A DNA stretch of 64,000 nt from positions 1 to 64,000 of the forward strand of contig CALSPC010000006.1 of assembly GCA_943788135.1 (NCBI GenBank). The letters are read 5' to 3'. Source of the stretch: an uncultured Paracoccaceae bacterium. Lineage in GTDB: Bacteria > Bacteroidota > Bacteroidia > Flavobacteriales > Flavobacteriaceae. Positions 17,390-27,284 of this stretch are shown here, one piece after another. Position 1 is the stretch's first letter. Every line of letters starts with the position of its first letter. Under the pieces are notes generated by a model that was given only the letters and a program-made list of their open reading frames with translations, was not told the origin of the DNA and did not search any database. The translations under genes and the position numbers were made by a program.

Positions 17390-17944
17390 ATGGCACTTAC
17401 GCCTTCAAACATGCTTCCTCTAGATACTGAAGCGCCTCATTTTGAATTATGGGATTCTGTTTCAAATTCTACGAAAACATTAAACAATTTAAAAGGCGCT
17501 AAAGGGACGTTAGTAATGTTTATCTGTAATCATTGTCCGTTTGTAATTCACATCAATACCGCCCTAGTATCGCTAGCAAATTCCCTACAGAACAAAGGAA
17601 TTAGCACGATAGCTATTTCTAGTAATAATGCCGAAAGCTACCCTCAGGACGGTCCAGAACAAATGCGAATACATGCGGCAAATCAAAATTATTCTTTTCC
17701 CTATTTGTATGATGAAACTCAAGCTGTAGCCAAAGCATATGACGCCACATGTACACCTGATTTTTTTCTTTTCGACGCCAATTTAAAACTCGTATATCGT
17801 GGGCAATTGGACGATTCAAGACCTGGAAATGGTATTCCTGTTGATGGCGATGATGTGATGCATGCCAGTCAATGCTTACTGGAAAACAAAGAAAATACAC
17901 GCCCACAAAAACCGAGTATTGGCTGTAGTATTAAGTGGAAATAA
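17390..17944 (+). CDS. Thioredoxin-fold (peroxiredoxin-like) family protein
   Basis: The ATG at 17390 (MALTPSNMLPLDTEAPHFELWD) is preferred over the track start because the first 22 residues of the longer form do not resemble the family. It has 184 residues. The fold is AhpC/TSA-like with the redox motif MFICNHCPFVIHI (CxxC) at about residue 46 and a cis-Pro region TCTPDFFLFDANLKLVYRG. No signal peptide, so probably cytosolic. This group is often annotated as thioredoxin family protein; the reductant and substrate are unknown. Confidence 0.87.
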   Translation: MALTPSNMLPLDTEAPHFELWDSVSNSTKTLNNLKGAKGTLVMFICNHCPFVIHINTALVSLANSLQNKGISTIAISSNNAESYPQDGPEQMRIHAANQNYSFPYLYDETQAVAKAYDATCTPDFFLFDANLKLVYRGQLDDSRPGNGIPVDGDDVMHASQCLLENKENTRPQKPSIGCSIKWK

Positions 17945-18069
17945 ATTTATTTATCCGATTAAATATATCAGGTTTCAAATTCAATTTACAGATATAGTAT
18001 TTAGTATAAAAAATTTGTTTTTTTCCTAAATTCTACTACATTTGGAGTAGAATCCCAAATTCTAAACCT

Positions 18070-18960
18070 ATGAAACCTATACTCATTATGGTACTATGTA
18101 CCGTTTTCACTTACTCCTATTCTCAAGACATTAATTTTTACAAAAACGCAAAAGGGGATACCCATATTTGTGGCGAATTTAATTTAGACTATCTCGAACA
18201 CGACAGTATATATAGCCGTTGGTTTAAAAAAAATTATTCTGCGTTAAAACTCCCAAATAAACGATTAAAGCTAAAATCTAAGTTAAAAAAAACAACTGTA
18301 GATATCTACTTAGGGACTTGGTGCGGGGACAGTAAAAAGTGGGTTCCTCAATTTGTCAAATTGTGGGACGAACTTGGACTAAAGAGGAGTCAACTACGAT
18401 TTATTGGTCTCTATACATGACAAGAACGCTATAAGACCTCCCCAGGTGGAGAAGAAAAAGGACAGCAAATTCATCGTGTACCAGCATTTATATTTAAATC
18501 TGACAACATAGAATATGCACGAATTGTTGAGTCGCCAAAAAATGATTTAATAACAGATATTGCTCAAATTGCTTTAGGATTTCCTTCAAAACCAAACTAC
18601 GAAGGAGCTAATTATTTGTTCGAATTATTTGACACAGTCTCTTTAGATACACTAAACGAAAATTTTAATTTGCATTACAAAATCCTTAGACGCAAGACAC
18701 GCCAAAGCAAAGAATTAAATACCTTAGGCTATGTATTGTTGCGGAGTAATCGCATCAAAGAAGCTTTGTTTTGTTTTGAACTAAATACCTATTTATTTAA
18801 ATATGACCCCAATGTCTATGATAGTTTTGGAGAAGCACTAGCACTAAATGGAGAGCACTTAAAGGCTTTAAATATGTATAAAAAAGTTTTAGTGTTAGAC
18901 CCTGAAAATAAAAATGCAAAAACACAAATCAAAACCCTAGAGGCATTGACAACCTTTTAA
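18070..18960 (+). pseudogene. Exported thioredoxin-like/TPR protein interrupted by an in-frame TGA
   Basis: Two track ORFs (18070-18420 and 18616-18960) are one reading frame: translation continues in frame through the TGA at 18418-18420 with QERYKTSPGGEEKGQQIHRVPAFIF and runs to the TAA at 18960. The N-terminus has a signal peptide (MKPILIMVLCTVFTYSYSQ), then a thioredoxin-like strand YLGTWCGDSKKWVPQF with one redox Cys, and the C-terminal 100 residues look like one or two TPR helices pairs (KALNMYKKVLVLDPENKNA). No ATG restarts after the stop; only TTG. Either a nonsense mutation or a base-call error. Its stop shares TTAA with the convergent gene. Confidence 0.75.
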
Positions 18961-20899
18961 TCTTGAATTTTTATAATATGTAAATCTTCGTATTTAAGAA
19001 TATAACCTGCTTCATTTTTATATCCTCCATAAGGTTGCGAAAAATATTGAAATTTATTTTCTAAATAAGCGGTTTGAAAATTAAAATTCTGTGTATATAA
19101 TGTCCCGTATTTAGATAATCGTAATAAAATATCCATTGTTAAATCAAATCCTCTGATGGCATATTTATTTGGAAAGGTACCAAATTGGGTAATATATTTT
19201 TGTTCAAAATCTTCAGAAATTTGAGAATTAAAATTAACTGAAGGGTACTGGAAATTTAAATTTGACAAATCATAATTGGACACATTTACGCCATCAAAAG
19301 CTCTGTTTTTCGAGGTTGTCATTAAAATAATCTCTCTATCTATTTCCGTTTCATTTTCCTCCTCATCTAATAAAATAGTGATACCATTCATTGCATTTAG
19401 CATACTTGTTACATTTGAGACAAATCCTTCGTTATTTGACTCTAGAAACACAATTGTGCGTCCAGGTAAAAGCACGGGCTGAACGGCGTCCAACATCAAG
19501 TAAAACTGTTCGCTACCATCCTCGTTTTTTTCAGAAGTCAATAAAGCAGCATCCGGAAGAGACGCTTTTAAATACTTTGCTGTGGCTATGTTCTTAGCAT
19601 CATAAATAATTAATGTGTTGTGCGGTATGGTATCTGATTTTACATAATTAATCATTTTAGTGCGCATCCAGTTTTCATCAGGAAGCGTCTGAAATAAATT
19701 GGAATGTACAGCCTTGGTTTTCACAAAAGGTGACACTACAGGAACATTATCTTTTTTAGCATATTTGGCTGTTAACTCCAGATTTTGAGGGGTGATTGGC
19801 CCTAAAATAGCATCAAAATTTGACAAATCTGTCTGTAATAAGTGAGTCTTTAAATCTAAAGGACTGGCGTTCGTGTCAAAGACGTTTAATTTGGTAGAAA
19901 TTCCTAGACGTTTAGCAGAATCGATAGCCATAACTACACCTGCATAAAAATCTGTAGAAATATTAATATATCCATCTCTCTTAAGCTGTTCCTTTAGAAA
20001 GTTTAAGAGAATCAAAATCAATACTTTTAGCTTTAAACGGTAACAAAAGAGCTATATTTTTTGTGGAAAAGTTAACTAAACTATCGGCTAGATTAACTGC
20101 TGGAAAAAATTCAGAAGCAATATTTTGAACACTCGTCTTTGGAATCTTTAAAACCATACCCAATTTCAATCCTTGTTGAGACGAGTTCAGGATTTAAAGC
20201 TTCCAATTGAACTTTTGTTAACCCTAATTTTTTTTCGAGTCTATAAAATCCTTCTTTGGCCTTAACGGTATAATAGCTAAACTGCTTGTCTTGGATAGTT
20301 TTTTCTTCTGACTCTGCAATATTTGGAACATTCAAAATTTCGCCGGCTTGAGGATAAAGTCCCATATTCGGATTTAGAGCTTCAAGTTCTGGAACCGAAA
20401 TTCCAAATTTGTATGCAATTCGCCACTTACCTTCTTTAGCCAAGACGGTATATTTCTGAATTATATTTACTGAAGGCTTAGGGATCAATTTAAATTTAGG
20501 AATATAAATTTTGTTCCCAGAGCGTAAGTTTTTAGAATACAACTCTTTGTTATGTGCTTTTATATCCTCGACAGTTAAATCGTATTTTTGGGCAATACTA
20601 AACAAGGTTTCTTTACGTCTTACCCTATGAACTTTGTATGAAACCAATTCTTTTGTAGTGCTTGTAGAATTTGATTGGTGCAAAAAAGCTTCGGGAATGA
20701 TTAAAACCATATCGACAGAAAAATCAGATTTTGCATCTGGATTTAAAGCATAAATATCTGCTACAGTGATTTTATAAAAACTAGCGATCGTCTTAACCGA
20801 TTCTCCAGCTTGAACAGTGTGCATTTTTAAATTTTGAGCATAGCCAAAATAACTAAAAGCAACAATTCCAAAAACAAATACAAACTTTTTCATACTCAA
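18957..20899 (-). pseudogene. LysM-repeat protein with periplasmic-binding-type domain, two frameshifts
   Basis: Three overlapping track ORFs (20111-20899, 19981-20169, 18957-20021) join into one protein of about 646 residues after two single-base corrections. The start MSMKKFVFVFGIVAFSYFGYAQ is a signal peptide; four LysM domains follow (for example MHTVQAGESVKTIASFYKIT and KVHRVRRKETLFSIAQKYDL), then a type-1 periplasmic-binding fold similar to branched-chain amino-acid receptors. LysM suggests peptidoglycan binding. Dropping one G of GG at 20171-20172 gives STRLKLGMVLKIP, completing the fourth LysM; dropping one G at 19991-19992 gives KLSKEQLKRDG. Located directly downstream of guaA (32-nt gap). 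Either decayed or hit twice by sequencing error. Confidence 0.75.
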
Positions 20900-20931
20900 A
20901 ATTACTGGTTTTCTGAAGTAAGATTACTCCT

Positions 20932-22473
20932 TTACTCCCACTCTATCGTTGCAGGTGGTTTTGAACTAATATCATACACCACTCTGTTTACTCCTTTAAC
21001 TTTGTTAATGATCTCATTTGAGGTTTTTTGCAGAAATTCATAGGGTAAGTTTACCCAATCAGCAGTCATTCCATCGGTGCTTTCTACAGCTCTCAAAGCG
21101 ACACATTTTTCATAGGTACGTTCATCACCCATAACGCCTACACTATTTACGGGGAGCAGCATAGCACCTGCTTGCCAAACTTTGTCATATAAATCCCAAT
21201 CTCTAAGACCATTAATAAATATGGCATCTACTTCTTGTAAGATACGAACTTTTTCTGGAGTTATATCGCCTAAGATACGTATAGCAAGCCCAGGTCCAGG
21301 AAAAGGATGACGTCCTAATAACTTGGGATCAATACCCATAGAAGCCCCAACACGTCTGACTTCGTCCTTAAACAATGCTCTTAACGGTTCTACAATATCT
21401 AATTTCATAAAATCAGGTAATCCACCAACATTGTGATGACTTTTTATTGTGGCACTTGGTCCACCTGTAGCTGACACACTTTCTATGACATCTGGGTAGA
21501 TTGTACCTTGCGCTAACCATTTTACATCTTTTATCATTTGTGCTTCATCGTCAAAAACTTCAATAAACACACGTCCAATGGCTTTACGTTTGAGTTCTGG
21601 ATCTTCGAGACCTGATAATGCTTCCAAAAAACGTGCCGAAGCATCAACACCTTTAACATTAAGACCCATTCCCTCATATTGGGTTAAAACACTCGAGAAC
21701 TCATCTTTTCTTAACAGTCCATTATTCACGAATATACAATACAGATTTTTCCCAATTGCTTTGTGTAATAATATTGCGGCAACTGTTGAATCTACACCTC
21801 CAGACAATCCAAGTACTACTTTATCATCTTGGATTTTAGATTTTAAATCTGCAACAGTCTCTTCAACAAACGAATCAGGAGTCCAATCTTGTTGAAGCCC
21901 AGCAATAGTTACTAAAAAATTGTGAAGCAAAGTTTTCCCATCAGTAGAATGATACACTTCGGGATGAAATTGAATGGCATAAGTGGTTTCGCCTTCAATT
22001 TTATAAGCCGCATTTTCTACGTCGTGAGTGCTCGCCAATAAAACGCCGTTAGTTGGCAATTGTTTTATGGTATCACTATGACTCATCCAAACTTGGCTAC
22101 CTGAACTAACGCCTTGAAAAAAGGGCTCATTGTCTTTTACAAAAGACAAATTAGCACGGCCATATTCTCTTGTGTTTGATGGCGCAACTTTTCCACCCGA
22201 AAAATGGGCTAAATACTGCGCACCATAACACACCGCTAACATGGGCTTATGGCCTCGGATTTCTGATAAATCTGGGTGCAAAGCATCATCGCCTCTTACA
22301 GATTGCGGACTGCCCGAAAGCACAATGGCTTTGAATTCGTCTAAATTGGTTGGAATTTTATTAAAGGGGTGAATCTCACAATATATATTGAGCTCCCGTA
22401 CACGGCGCGCTATTAGTTGAGTATATTGAGATCCAAAGTCGAGAATTAATACCTTATCATGTTGCATGGTCAA
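20932..22473 (-). CDS. guaA: GMP synthase (glutamine-hydrolysing)
   Basis: 513 residues. It converts XMP to GMP using glutamine and ATP. The N-terminal class-I amidotransferase domain has [19 protein letters not shown] and the nucleophile motif [17 protein letters not shown]; the PP-loop ATP pyrophosphatase motif [15 protein letters not shown] starts near residue 223; and the C-terminal dimerisation domain ends [17 protein letters not shown], the classic GuaA terminus. Start could be the second Met (MQHDK). It sits between the broken bshC and the broken LysM gene, all on the minus strand. Confidence 0.97.
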   Translation of the reverse strand: MTMQHDKVLILDFGSQYTQLIARRVRELNIYCEIHPFNKIPTNLDEFKAIVLSGSPQSVRGDDALHPDLSEIRGHKPMLAVCYGAQYLAHFSGGKVAPSNTREYGRANLSFVKDNEPFFQGVSSGSQVWMSHSDTIKQLPTNGVLLASTHDVENAAYKIEGETTYAIQFHPEVYHSTDGKTLLHNFLVTIAGLQQDWTPDSFVEETVADLKSKIQDDKVVLGLSGGVDSTVAAILLHKAIGKNLYCIFVNNGLLRKDEFSSVLTQYEGMGLNVKGVDASARFLEALSGLEDPELKRKAIGRVFIEVFDDEAQMIKDVKWLAQGTIYPDVIESVSATGGPSATIKSHHNVGGLPDFMKLDIVEPLRALFKDEVRRVGASMGIDPKLLGRHPFPGPGLAIRILGDITPEKVRILQEVDAIFINGLRDWDLYDKVWQAGAMLLPVNSVGVMGDERTYEKCVALRAVESTDGMTADWVNLPYEFLQKTSNEIINKVKGVNRVVYDISSKPPATIEWE

Positions 22474-22516
22474 AAGTAATATTTATTACTAAATTGACCC
22501 GCATATTTTTAAACTT

Positions 22517-24128
22517 TTAAAGGGTTAAAACATGAAATTTTTGATTTAGAGGATCGAGCTCTAATTTGAGGCGTTTTATAAGCTCATCGCCGTGGTCCAT
22601 ATAAAACTCTGAAAAATTCGTGAACCGCTCTTGCAGACTCCCATTCGGAAACAATGCTAAGTGAAGTGCTTCCAATCGGTTGAGGTAATCTTTATGCATT
22701 TTTTTTTCAGCTTTTTGAAGGCGCTTTTCTAAAACCTTCAACCCTTTTATTTGCTTTTTTTCTTGTGCTGAAACAGCACCTAAAAAAGACTTATCTGTTT
22801 GATTAGCAAGAGTATATAAATACTTAAACTGTTGGGCTAAATGCTGTTTTTGAATTGAAAAATCAATTGGTAATGCTGCTATTTTTTTGAGCTGAGAATT
22901 CATTAAGGACTGTTTGTCTAAAAGAATATCAGAAACAGACAGTTTTAATTTTTCTAATTTTTGCTGCTGTTTTTTACTTATTAATAGCACAGAATTTCGA
23001 TGTAAAAGAATCGGAAACTGTAGCTGTTCAGAATCAAAATAAGATTTCAATTGCAGCCAATATGATAATTCACCACCACCGCCAATATAACATAGGTTTG
23101 GCAAAATAGTTTCTTGATACAATGGACGTAGGATTACATTTGGAGAAAAGCGCTCGGGGTGTGCATCCAGTTCTTCCAAAATACCAGATAAATCCCAAGA
23201 GAGGCTGGTATTTAGTACTGAAAAAGTAGCTTCTTTTTTAATGATACGCTCTCTCAAATTATCTTTTAAATAAAATAAATTTAATTCACGTGGATTAACT
23301 TGTGGTTTGTAAGAATCATCAATAGCTTTAAGACATTTATTAGTTGTACTAACATAGTTAAAGGACTTTTGATGTGTTAGCTCGGATTTGATGTGTGGGA
23401 TACATAAGCGCTTTAAGGTACTGTCATCGCCATCAATACACAGTAATCCATCTGAACCAAATAAGGTATGAACCAAAAAACGTGTGGCATCTGCCAAATT
23501 TGTATGTAGTAGTATACGCATTTGTGATCAATGTTTTAAGTTCTAAAGCATGACTAGAATTACCCAAAGCTTTAGAAAACACCTCTATAAACTCTGTAAG
23601 ATTTGAAGTCGATAATCGACCGACGGCTCCAGAAGTATTTTGTGTCCATTGAAAGCGTTTATTTTGAAAATTGAAATGATTTATTTCATCAAAATCATGA
23701 TCCTCAGTAGCCATCCAAAAAACAGGAACAAAATTTTGTTGTGGATAGGTGCTTTTTAACGTTTTTGCTAAATTAATGGTCGAAATAATTTTATACAAAA
23801 AGTATAATGGACCACCCATTAAGTTTAATTGATGCCCTGTAGTTACGGTAAAGGTATTCTTATTTTCAAGGGATTTAATAACCTTAGTCGTCAATGCTGT
23901 GGTTTGAAACTGGCTATATTGTGCCGTTAAAGTCTTCACTAAAACTGCTCTTTTATCAGAACTAAAAGTGGATTGTTTGGCTTCTAACTGGGCTTTAAAG
24001 TTCTCTATAGTGGGAAAACGATTATAGAGCGATTTCAGTTCCGCGCGGTTTTCTACATAATCGCAGATTAGCTTCGATACATAGGCAGTGTTACGGAAAG
24101 AAATACAATCTGTTGGCATAGCATTCAC
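22517..24128 (-). pseudogene. bshC: Bacillithiol biosynthesis cysteine-adding enzyme BshC, frameshifted
   Basis: Track ORFs 23433-24128 and 22517-23521 are the N- and C-terminal parts of one BshC of about 536 residues. BshC ligates cysteine to GlcN-malate, the last step of bacillithiol synthesis. Recognisable parts are [21 protein letters not shown] (HxGH-like nucleotide site), [18 protein letters not shown] and, after the break, [23 protein letters not shown] and the coiled coil LEKRLQKAEKKMHKDYLNRL. Removing one G of the GG at 23494-23495 restores YKFADATRFL. If real, the cell would lack bacillithiol unless another copy exists. Confidence 0.8.
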
Positions 24129-24175
24129 TTAATGGATGTAAAGATACTTTATTTCTTTTGTACTTGAAAAGTGCA

Positions 24176-25477
24176 TTATACAACTTCAGCATACAAGTCA
24201 AAATCGGCAGCTTCGGTGACTTTAACAGTGGCAAACTCACCCGTTTTAAGATATGTTTGTGAAGCCTTAATAAGCACCTCATTATCAACGTCAGGCGAAT
24301 CAAATTCAGTACGACCCACAAAGTATTCACCTTCTTTACGATCGATAACAACTTTAAAAGTTTCTCCTATTTTAGCTTGATTCAATTCCCATGAAATTTG
24401 AGATTGAATTTCCATAATTTCATTAGCTCGTGCCATCTTCACCTCTTCTGGCACATCATCCTCTAAATTAAAAGCATGTGTGTTTTCTTCGTGTGAATAC
24501 GTAAAACATCCTAAACGCTCAAAACGCATGGCTTCTACCCAAGTTTTTAAAGTTTGATAATCTTCTTCTGTTTCTCCTGGGTACCCCACAATTAAGGTTG
24601 TTCTGATGGTCATTTCGGGAACAGCAGCTCTAAATTGTTTGAGAAGTTTAGTTGTTTTTTCTTGGGTTGTTCCACGACGCATACTTTTGAGTATTTTATC
24701 AGAAATATGTTGTAATGGAATATCTAGGTAATTACAAATTTTTGGTTCGCGTTTCATCACATCTAAAACATCCATCGGAAAGCCTGTTGGGAAGGCGTAA
24801 TGTAAACGAATCCATTCGATACCTTCTACCTTTACTAGGGCTTCCAAAAGCGTTGCAAGGTTGCGTTTTTTATATAAATCTAACCCATAATAGGTTAAAT
24901 CTTGTGCAATTAAAACTAATTCTTTCACGCCAGAAGCTGCCAACTTCTCGGCTTCTATGACTAAGTTTTCAATGGGGGTCGATTTATGTTTTCCACGCAT
25001 AAGTGGAATTGCACAAAAACTACAGGGACGATCACAACCTTCTGCAATTTTTAGATAGGCATAATTTTTTGGTGTAGTGGTCAAACGCTCTCCGATCAGC
25101 TCATGCTTATAATCCGCTCCTAATGCTTTAAGGAGTTGAGGCAATTCAGTCGTTCCAAAATACTGATCAACATTTGGTATTTCTTTCTGTAAGTCTGGCT
25201 TATAACGCTCGCTTAAACATCCGGTTACATAGACTTTATCGACGTCTCCATCCTCTTTTTTCTGCATGTAGTCTAGGATGGTATTAACGCTTTCTTCCTT
25301 GGCATTATTAATAAAACCACAGGTATTGATTACTACAATATTACCATCGTCTTCATGAACAACTTCTTTGCCACTTGCCTTGAGTTGCCCCATTAACACT
25401 TCACTGTCGTAGACGTTTTTACTACATCCTAAAGTGACGACATTTATTTTATTTTTCTTAAGTGTTTTGGTTCTCAT
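24176..25477 (-). CDS. rimO: Ribosomal protein S12 methylthiotransferase RimO
   Basis: 433 residues. RimO adds a methylthio group to an aspartate of ribosomal protein S12 using two iron-sulfur clusters and SAM. The N-terminal UPF0004 domain cysteines are in TLGCSKNVYDSE, INTCGFI and VTGCLSERY; the radical-SAM CxxxCxxC is GCDRPCSFCAIPLMRG at about residue 150; a TRAM domain closes the protein. RimO is preferred over MiaB because of the TLGCSKN start and the size. It lies 23 nt downstream of ftsY. Confidence 0.95.
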   Translation of the reverse strand: MRTKTLKKNKINVVTLGCSKNVYDSEVLMGQLKASGKEVVHEDDGNIVVINTCGFINNAKEESVNTILDYMQKKEDGDVDKVYVTGCLSERYKPDLQKEIPNVDQYFGTTELPQLLKALGADYKHELIGERLTTTPKNYAYLKIAEGCDRPCSFCAIPLMRGKHKSTPIENLVIEAEKLAASGVKELVLIAQDLTYYGLDLYKKRNLATLLEALVKVEGIEWIRLHYAFPTGFPMDVLDVMKREPKICNYLDIPLQHISDKILKSMRRGTTQEKTTKLLKQFRAAVPEMTIRTTLIVGYPGETEEDYQTLKTWVEAMRFERLGCFTYSHEENTHAFNLEDDVPEEVKMARANEIMEIQSQISWELNQAKIGETFKVVIDRKEGEYFVGRTEFDSPDVDNEVLIKASQTYLKTGEFATVKVTEAADFDLYAEVV

Positions 25478-25500
25478 GAAGCACTATTGTGTATTATAAT

Positions 25501-26454
25501 TTATTTAAAGAAAGAATCTACAAATTCAAATTTATTAAAAACTTGAAGGTCTTCTAGACCTTCGCCAACGCCAATATAGCGGACAGGAATTTGAAATTCA
25601 TCGCTAATTCCAATGACAACGCCGCCTTTGGCAGTACCGTCTAATTTTGTAATTGCTAAAGCTGAAACTTCAGTTGCCGCAGTAAATTGCTTCGCTTGTT
25701 CAAATGCATTTTGTCCAGTAGACCCGTCGAGTACCAATAAAACTTCATGAGGCGAATGGTCTACAACTTTTTGCATCACACGTTTGACTTTACTCAATTC
25801 ATTCATTAAATTAACCTTGTTGTGTAAACGCCCTGCGGTATCAATAATAACAACATCAGCATTTGAGGTCACTGCACTTTGGAGGGTATCAAATGCTACA
25901 GAAGCAGGATCACTACCCATGGATTGTTTTATGATGGGCACACCCACACGATCTGCCCAAACTTGTAATTGATCAATGGCAGCCGCTCTAAATGTATCGG
26001 CAGCACCTAACACAACGTTTAAGCCTTGTTTTTTGAGCTGATAGGCAAGCTTGCCAATAGTAGTGGTTTTACCAGCACCATTAACCCCTACAACCATAAT
26101 AACGTAAGGTCTATGAGTGTCTGGAATCGAAAATTCGGTAGCTTCTCCAGCATTAGTTTCAGATAAAAGCCCGGCAATTTCTTCGCGTAAAATCAGATTT
26201 AAAGCTTCAGTTCCGACATATTTATCTTGGGCAACACGAGCTTCTATTCTGTCAATGATTTTTAAAGTTGTATTAACACCAACATCACTTGTAACCAGCA
26301 CTTCTTCTAAATCATCTAAAACATCTGCATCAACCTTAGATTTTCCTACAACAACTTTACTTAACTTATCAAAAAAGGAGGATTTAGATTTCTCTAAGCC
26401 TTTATCAAGCGTCGCTTTTTTATCGGATGAAAATATGTTTTTAAAAAAACTCAT
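25501..26454 (-). CDS. ftsY: Signal recognition particle receptor FtsY
   Basis: 317 residues, a form with a very short acidic A domain. FtsY is the membrane-associated GTPase that receives SRP-ribosome complexes. NG-domain motifs are in order: VVGVNGAGKTTTIGKLAYQL (G1), DTFRAAAIDQL, VIIDTAGRLHNKVNLMNEL (G3), ITKLDGTAKGGVVIGI (G4) and the closing RYIGVGEGLEDLQVFNKFEFVDSFF. It is separated from the upstream ribosomal-protein block by a strong terminator, so it probably has its own promoter and is transcribed with rimO. Confidence 0.96.
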   Translation of the reverse strand: MSFFKNIFSSDKKATLDKGLEKSKSSFFDKLSKVVVGKSKVDADVLDDLEEVLVTSDVGVNTTLKIIDRIEARVAQDKYVGTEALNLILREEIAGLLSETNAGEATEFSIPDTHRPYVIMVVGVNGAGKTTTIGKLAYQLKKQGLNVVLGAADTFRAAAIDQLQVWADRVGVPIIKQSMGSDPASVAFDTLQSAVTSNADVVIIDTAGRLHNKVNLMNELSKVKRVMQKVVDHSPHEVLLVLDGSTGQNAFEQAKQFTAATEVSALAITKLDGTAKGGVVIGISDEFQIPVRYIGVGEGLEDLQVFNKFEFVDSFFK

Positions 26455-26504
26455 AAGTCAACTATTTATCTATTCACAAAAGTAGCATTAAAAGTAAGGA
26501 AAGT

Positions 26505-26537
26505 AAAAAAAAAGCTGCTTAAAAATAAAGCAGCTTT
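26505..26537 (-). terminator. Terminator after the rpmB-rpmG-DUF4295 block
   Basis: Minus strand AAAGCTGCTT-TATTTTT-AAGCAGCTTT with nine T: a perfect 10-bp stem with a uridine tract, 25 nt after the DUF4295 stop codon. Confidence 0.9.
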
Positions 26538-26561
26538 GTAGGGGATATTAATGGCGTAAAT

Positions 26562-26714
26562 TTATTTCTTACTTAAAAACTCATTTACCTTTTCAGGTGC
26601 CATTATAGATTCAACAAAAATGTAAGCTCCTGATTTTGGAGACTTCACCATTTTGATCGCTTTTGTTAAACGCTTTGATCCTGTTTGTAAGGATGCTACT
26701 GATTTCTTTGCCAT
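26562..26714 (-). CDS. DUF4295 protein, 50 aa
   Basis: Too short for the track. Reading the minus strand from the ATG at 26714 gives MAKKSVASLQTGSKRLTKAIKMVKSPKSG..., 50 residues, ending EFLSKK. This matches the DUF4295 family, a small basic protein found after rpmG in Bacteroidetes and probably ribosome-associated. It starts 47 nt after rpmG and is followed by the terminator. Function has not, to my knowledge, been defined. Confidence 0.88.
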   Translation of the reverse strand: MAKKSVASLQTGSKRLTKAIKMVKSPKSGAYIFVESIMAPEKVNEFLSKK

Positions 26715-26761
26715 GAGTCAAATGTTTTACATTTGAAATTTTACTAGTGTAAAATTTCTAA

Positions 26762-26944
26762 TTATTTAATTTCTTTGTGAACCGTCATTTTCTTTAGGAT
26801 TGGATTAAATTTCTTAATCTCCATACGATCCGGTGTATTCTTCTTGTTCTTAGTTGTAATATATCTTGAAGTTCCTGCTTTTCCAGAATCTTTGTGCTCT
26901 GTGCATTCTAATATTACTTGAACTCTATTTCCTTTTTTTGCCAT
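26762..26944 (-). CDS. rpmG: 50S ribosomal protein L33
   Basis: 60 residues, basic. Starts [46 protein letters not shown], the standard L33 sequence. Only one cysteine is present, so this is the zinc-free (C-minus) form. It is 24 nt downstream of rpmB on the same strand. Confidence 0.96.
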   Translation of the reverse strand: MAKKGNRVQVILECTEHKDSGKAGTSRYITTKNKKNTPDRMEIKKFNPILKKMTVHKEIK

Positions 26945-26968
26945 TTTACAATGCTTTTAATGTTAGGT

Positions 26969-27205
26969 TTATTTTAAAAACCCTTTAGACTTTGCTTCTT
27001 TTATTGCAGCAGCAATACCAATTTTATTGATCGTTTTTAAGGCTGCAGCAGAAACCCTTAACGTTATCCAGTTATCTTCTTCTGGAATGTAGAAACGTTT
27101 TTTGATTAAATTGACATTAAATCTACGTTTCGTTCTATTTAAGGCGTGAGAAACATTGTTTCCAAACATTGCTCTTTTACCTGTTAGTTCACAAATTCTT
27201 GACAT
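26969..27205 (-). CDS. rpmB: 50S ribosomal protein L28
   Basis: 78 residues. [33 protein letters not shown] is the canonical L28 N-terminus, and [15 protein letters not shown] the C-terminal part. First gene of the L28-L33-DUF4295 block. A single Cys near the N-terminus suggests the zinc-free form. Confidence 0.96.
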   Translation of the reverse strand: MSRICELTGKRAMFGNNVSHALNRTKRRFNVNLIKKRFYIPEEDNWITLRVSAAALKTINKIGIAAAIKEAKSKGFLK

Positions 27206-27284
27206 TTTTCTTAACTTTAATTGTTTTGTTGTTTCAAAACGAGGTGCAAAAATACGAATTCTTTAGAAGTACACAAGCTTTATA

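Noticed and set aside
18418-18451. Selenocysteine at the TGA: a CTCC/GGAG mini-hairpin with AGGU in the loop starts 18 nt downstream, like a bacterial SECIS.
   Set aside because: The stem has only four pairs, the position is not a redox motif, and Flavobacteria generally lack Sec machinery; no selA/B/C/D seen here. Chance hairpin is more likely.
18616-18960. Separate 114-aa TPR gene starting at TTG.
   Set aside because: Same frame as the upstream ORF and continuous in sequence character; the TTG is not a credible start.
22517-24128. bshC as two functional split genes.
   Set aside because: The C-terminal ORF start (ATG at 23521) lies mid-domain and the frames meet within conserved sequence, so a single broken gene is more likely.
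24091-24351. 86-aa minus ORF overlapping rimO and bshC starts.
   Set aside because: Lies in another frame of the rimO C-terminus; no family features.
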